From: Robertmurraya sp047302285
GTDB taxonomy: Bacteria > Bacillota > Bacilli > Bacillales > Cytobacillaceae
Length of the DNA stretch: 64,000 nt
Direction: 5' to 3'
NCBI RefSeq assembly: GCF_047302285.1
Contig: NZ_CP154845.1
Location: forward strand, 4,030,001-4,094,000
Shown here one piece after another: positions 61,858 to 64,000 of the stretch (position 1 is its first letter; the number at the start of each line of letters is the position of its first letter). The notes below the pieces were generated by a model. That model made no database searches, had not been told where the DNA came from, and saw only the letters and a list, made by a program, of their open reading frames with translations. The translations under genes and the position numbers were made by a program.

Positions 61858-62505
61858 TTAAAAATTCGCTGTTTTTTCATCTTTGTTCATGGCTTTTTCA
61901 AGCTCTGCAATGCGAGCGTCTATCGTATTTTGATGGTAAGACTGATTGATGTCTTTTTCTAAACGTTCTAAATAGGATTCAATCTCGCCAAAGCGTGATC
62001 TTGTTTTTTCCGAAAAAGAATTTTCGTTTATGACCTGATCCATTTTGTGATTCGCTCTAGAAATGTTTTCACGGCCCATTAATTCCATGCGACGAATATG
62101 CATGTCCTTTAATTTATGCTTCATCTCTTCATACTTCGCTTCTAATTTTTGCAGTTCAGACGCTGCTTCACTTAATGTTTGATGTAAGCGCGTCGCCAGT
62201 TCCTCATAATGTACTGCTTCCTTAGCCGCAAACTGATGCAATTCTGTTTCTCCAGCTTTATCTGCGATTTCCGCCTGTTGCTTACGCTTCTTCGCCAACT
62301 CGACAGCCTTCTCATATTCGTTCGCAAATTCTTCTCTTAATTGGTACTGTCTTGCGATTAACTTTCGCACCTTTTCAGTTTCCTGTTCACATTGACGTAA
62401 ATATTGATTTAATAATGCAATCGGATTCTTTTTCTCTTTTTGCTCAATTACTTCATTTAAGTCGGCCATCACGGTATTTTTAATGCGTGTAAATAAATTT
62501 GACAT
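61858..62505 (-). CDS. liaH: PspA/IM30 family protein LiaH
   Basis: 215 residues, almost entirely coiled coil: IKNTVMADLNEVIEQKEKKN at the N-terminus, then long heptad-like stretches (EKVRKLIARQYQLREEFANE, ASELQKLEAKYEEMKHKL) as in PspA and LiaH. These form rings that protect the membrane under stress. It follows liaI by 16 bp and is the main output of the LiaR regulon. Confidence 0.9.
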   Translation of the reverse strand: MSNLFTRIKNTVMADLNEVIEQKEKKNPIALLNQYLRQCEQETEKVRKLIARQYQLREEFANEYEKAVELAKKRKQQAEIADKAGETELHQFAAKEAVHYEELATRLHQTLSEAASELQKLEAKYEEMKHKLKDMHIRRMELMGRENISRANHKMDQVINENSFSEKTRSRFGEIESYLERLEKDINQSYHQNTIDARIAELEKAMNKDEKTANF

Positions 62506-62521
62506 GGGACATTCTCCTTTA

Positions 62522-62866
62522 TTAGTTCTTATTTAATTCAGACCATTGCTTTTCAAAATTTTGAAAAGGGTCATTCTCTTGTTTGTAAGTTGGCTTTTGA
62601 TTGTTCCACTTTTTATACAAAACGTATAGAACGTATGCAGCTACAATGCCAATAATCGCTGGAATATTGGATGCCGCCGTTAATAATACGAAAACACCAA
62701 CAATCCCTAATACGATTTTCCACCCGAAAGAATCTGTCTTTAAAAATTGTTTAAAGATAAAGTAGAGGACAGCTAAACTAACCGCCAATCCAATCAGTGG
62801 ACCTAAATTTGATAGCAATACTAAAGCCGCAATACCTCCTGCTAATAGCAACCAGAAATTTTTCAT
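62522..62866 (-). CDS. liaI: LiaI-like membrane anchor protein
   Basis: 114 residues with four hydrophobic stretches (about 4-22, 24-40, 49-62, 66-83) and a polar C-terminal tail. The gene is first in the operon before the PspA-type gene, the place of liaI, whose product anchors LiaH at the membrane. AAAGGAGG precedes the ATG. No liaG counterpart follows liaH. Confidence 0.85.
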   Translation of the reverse strand: MKNFWLLLAGGIAALVLLSNLGPLIGLAVSLAVLYFIFKQFLKTDSFGWKIVLGIVGVFVLLTAASNIPAIIGIVAAYVLYVLYKKWNNQKPTYKQENDPFQNFEKQWSELNKN

Positions 62867-62978
62867 TTGTTTGTTGCCTCCTTTCTTGTTTCCATCTTAT
62901 CTCGTTTTTCGACCTTTCATAACGAGCCTGAGCTTTATTTTCGTATCGGTCTTGAGTCTTAGTTGATGGTCGGTCCAC
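62867..62978 (-). promoter_or_regulatory. Promoter interval of the lia operon
   Basis: The terminator at 62979-63008 closes the preceding gene, so the liaI promoter and LiaR site must be in these 112 bases. GACTCAAGACC and GGTCGAAAAACGAG are candidate half sites, but I cannot assign a LiaR box with confidence. Confidence 0.4.
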
Positions 62979-63008
62979 AAAAAAACGCCGGGATTTCCCG
63001 ACGTTTTT
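62979..63008 (-). terminator. Terminator after the LysM-CAP gene
   Basis: CGTCGGGA pairs with TCCCGGCG (one mismatch), followed by T's on the minus strand. Confidence 0.8.
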
Positions 63009-63010
63009 CC

Positions 63011-63625
63011 TTACTTAGATATAAACATTTGCGTCCAATAATATCGTTGCGAACCTCCTTCTGCGTAACCTACACCAATTTCGGTGTAACCAGAATTCAA
63101 GATATTCGCTCGATGTCCTTCACTATTCATCCATGCTTGTACCACCTGTTGAGGGGTCGTTTGGCCAGCTGCAATGTTCTCACCAGCACTTCGATAGGAA
63201 AGGCCAAATTTTTTGATCATATCAAATGGTGAGCCATAAGTTGGACTGGTATGGGAAAAGTAATTTCGGTCTCGCATATCGGCAGACTTATACCGAGCTA
63301 CCCGTGACAACTCCCAATTTGCCTTTAACGGTTTCAGACCATATTTGGCCCGCTCCTGATTCGTCAATTGGATCACTTGATTTTCAATGCTTTTCGTAGC
63401 ATCGTAATCGGGAATGGTCACTTTTTGACCAGGGTAGATTAATGCTGGGTTTTTAAATTGTGGATTGGCAGAGATGATTTCAGACAATCCCACCTGATAC
63501 CAAACGGAGATTTTCCAAAGCGAATCCCCTGGACTTACGGTATGTACTCGCTGAGCGTGTGAAATGGTTGGAATAGTTAATACAGCAAATAATAATGCAA
63601 TTGCGATTACAATTTTTTTCATCAT
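63011..63625 (-). CDS. Secreted LysM and CAP domain protein
   Basis: 204 residues: a signal peptide (about 1-25, IVIAIALLFAVLTIPTISHA), a LysM peptidoglycan-binding domain (about 27-72, VHTVSPGDSLWKISVWYQVG to GQKVTIPD), and a CAP/SCP domain (about 80-204) with LTNQERAKYGLKPL, YFSHTSP, GENIA and WMNSEGHRANIL, the four family signatures. It resembles B. subtilis YkwD and the SafA/CwlP-type spore-coat or wall proteins. GAGGAG precedes the ATG. The function is uncertain, perhaps in the cell wall or spore coat. Confidence 0.92.
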   Translation of the reverse strand: MMKKIVIAIALLFAVLTIPTISHAQRVHTVSPGDSLWKISVWYQVGLSEIISANPQFKNPALIYPGQKVTIPDYDATKSIENQVIQLTNQERAKYGLKPLKANWELSRVARYKSADMRDRNYFSHTSPTYGSPFDMIKKFGLSYRSAGENIAAGQTTPQQVVQAWMNSEGHRANILNSGYTEIGVGYAEGGSQRYYWTQMFISK

Positions 63626-63695
63626 TCTTCACTCCTCCTCGTTGATAGAATTCAACATAGAGTGAAAAATAAAACATGGATGTTATTGCCAAAGA

Positions 63696-64000
63696 TTATT
63701 TCGTTAGTTCTCTAGTAGCAATAGCGATTCCATCTCTATCTGCATAGACATAGTCTCCAGGATTCCAGTTTACAGAGAGAAAACGTAAAGAGATATTTTT
63801 CTCCCCTTTGCCCTCCTTCTTGCTTTTTAACGGATGGGTCCCTAATGCCAGAATACCCACATCCATTTGGGAAAGCTCTTCCGAATCCCGAACACAACCG
63901 TTAATGATAATCCCTGCTAAACCTCTGCTCTGAGCAATTTCTGCCAGTTGATCCCCTAATAAAGCTCGTCGTTTAGAACCTCCTCCATCAACCACAAGGA
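63696..64000 (-). CDS. RraA family protein, C-terminal part (cut by window edge)
   Basis: About 100 residues to the stop at 63696 are visible: LVVDGGGSKRRALLGDQLAE, GLAGIIINGCVRDSEELSQM, and a C-terminal NPGDYVYADRDGIAIA. This is the RraA/HMG-aldolase-like fold, with the metal-binding Asp in GCVRDS. Members either regulate RNase E (in proteobacteria) or act as oxaloacetate decarboxylase/4-hydroxy-4-methyl-2-oxoglutarate aldolases; without RNase E in most Bacillaceae, the enzyme role is likelier. The N-terminus is outside the window. Confidence 0.88.
   Translation of the reverse strand, partial: LVVDGGGSKRRALLGDQLAEIAQSRGLAGIIINGCVRDSEELSQMDVGILALGTHPLKSKKEGKGEKNISLRFLSVNWNPGDYVYADRDGIAIATRELTK

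Noticed and set aside
62778..62978. 66-codon minus-strand frame overlapping liaI
   Set aside because: Starts inside the promoter interval and overlaps liaI in another frame; the charged sequence could be a relic, but no evidence supports translation.

Overview
The window looks like the chromosome of a low-G+C, spore-forming Bacillaceae (Bacillus sensu lato). The evidence is gene content and order: the yfj-yfk-yfl cluster known from Bacillus subtilis is recognisable (yfjP-type glycosylase, pdaA, yfkAB, yfkD, yfkF, yfkH, yfkJ, yfkK, a second methionine aminopeptidase, yflL-type acylphosphatase). Sporulation and Bacillus-type regulators (PdaA, SinR/SinI, LiaFSR) are also present, and ribosome binding sites are strong and purine-rich. 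I recognise no rRNA or tRNA gene and no CRISPR array.

Region by region. 0-12 kb is accessory and partly decayed: MerR regulators, several SDR oxidoreductases, an HbpS-like protein, small membrane and unknown proteins, an aminoglycoside-type kinase plus a ruined second one, a methyltransferase, and a T-box riboswitch in front of a HIT hydrolase/PP2C phosphatase pair. 12-22.6 kb is core: rlmD, a DNA glycosylase, pdaA, an MFS/ArsR pair, cueP, class I fumarase, a 13-copy 52-bp hairpin minisatellite and yfkAB. 22.6-31.9 kb is an accessory island inserted between yfkAB and yfkD: a broken S-layer-domain gene, a Tn3 transposase tail, a degenerate 'recombinase in trio' element, two unknown exported proteins, an ECF sigma factor with an unusual anti-sigma partner, and a broken IS91-type transposase. 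32-54 kb is mostly core: yfkD, OsmC, MFS, a P1B-type ATPase, yfkH, yfkJ, yfkK, an HD-GYP-like protein, map, sinR with a convergent sinI, motAB, topB, a YebC-family gene, ampS, acylphosphatase, yhdT-panF and mscL. 54-64 kb holds an SDR, a drug/metabolite transporter, another ECF sigma factor, DoxX, a SpoVB-type flippase, the envelope-stress operon liaI-liaH-liaF-liaS-liaR, a LysM-CAP protein and the start of an RraA-like gene.

The observation I rate highest is in cueP (17793-18320). The gene is intact except for one in-frame UGA exactly where the first of the three conserved metal-binding cysteines should be. A perfect 7-bp stem with a GGU loop starts 11 nt after the UGA, which fits the published bacterial SECIS rules. 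This makes cueP a candidate selenoprotein gene; the alternative is a simple TGC-to-TGA nonsense mutation. Other points of interest are the leucine-type T-box upstream of a HIT gene, the catalytically dead signal-peptidase fold used as an anti-sigma factor, the palindrome-ended recombinase trio, and an overlooked 44-codon sinI.
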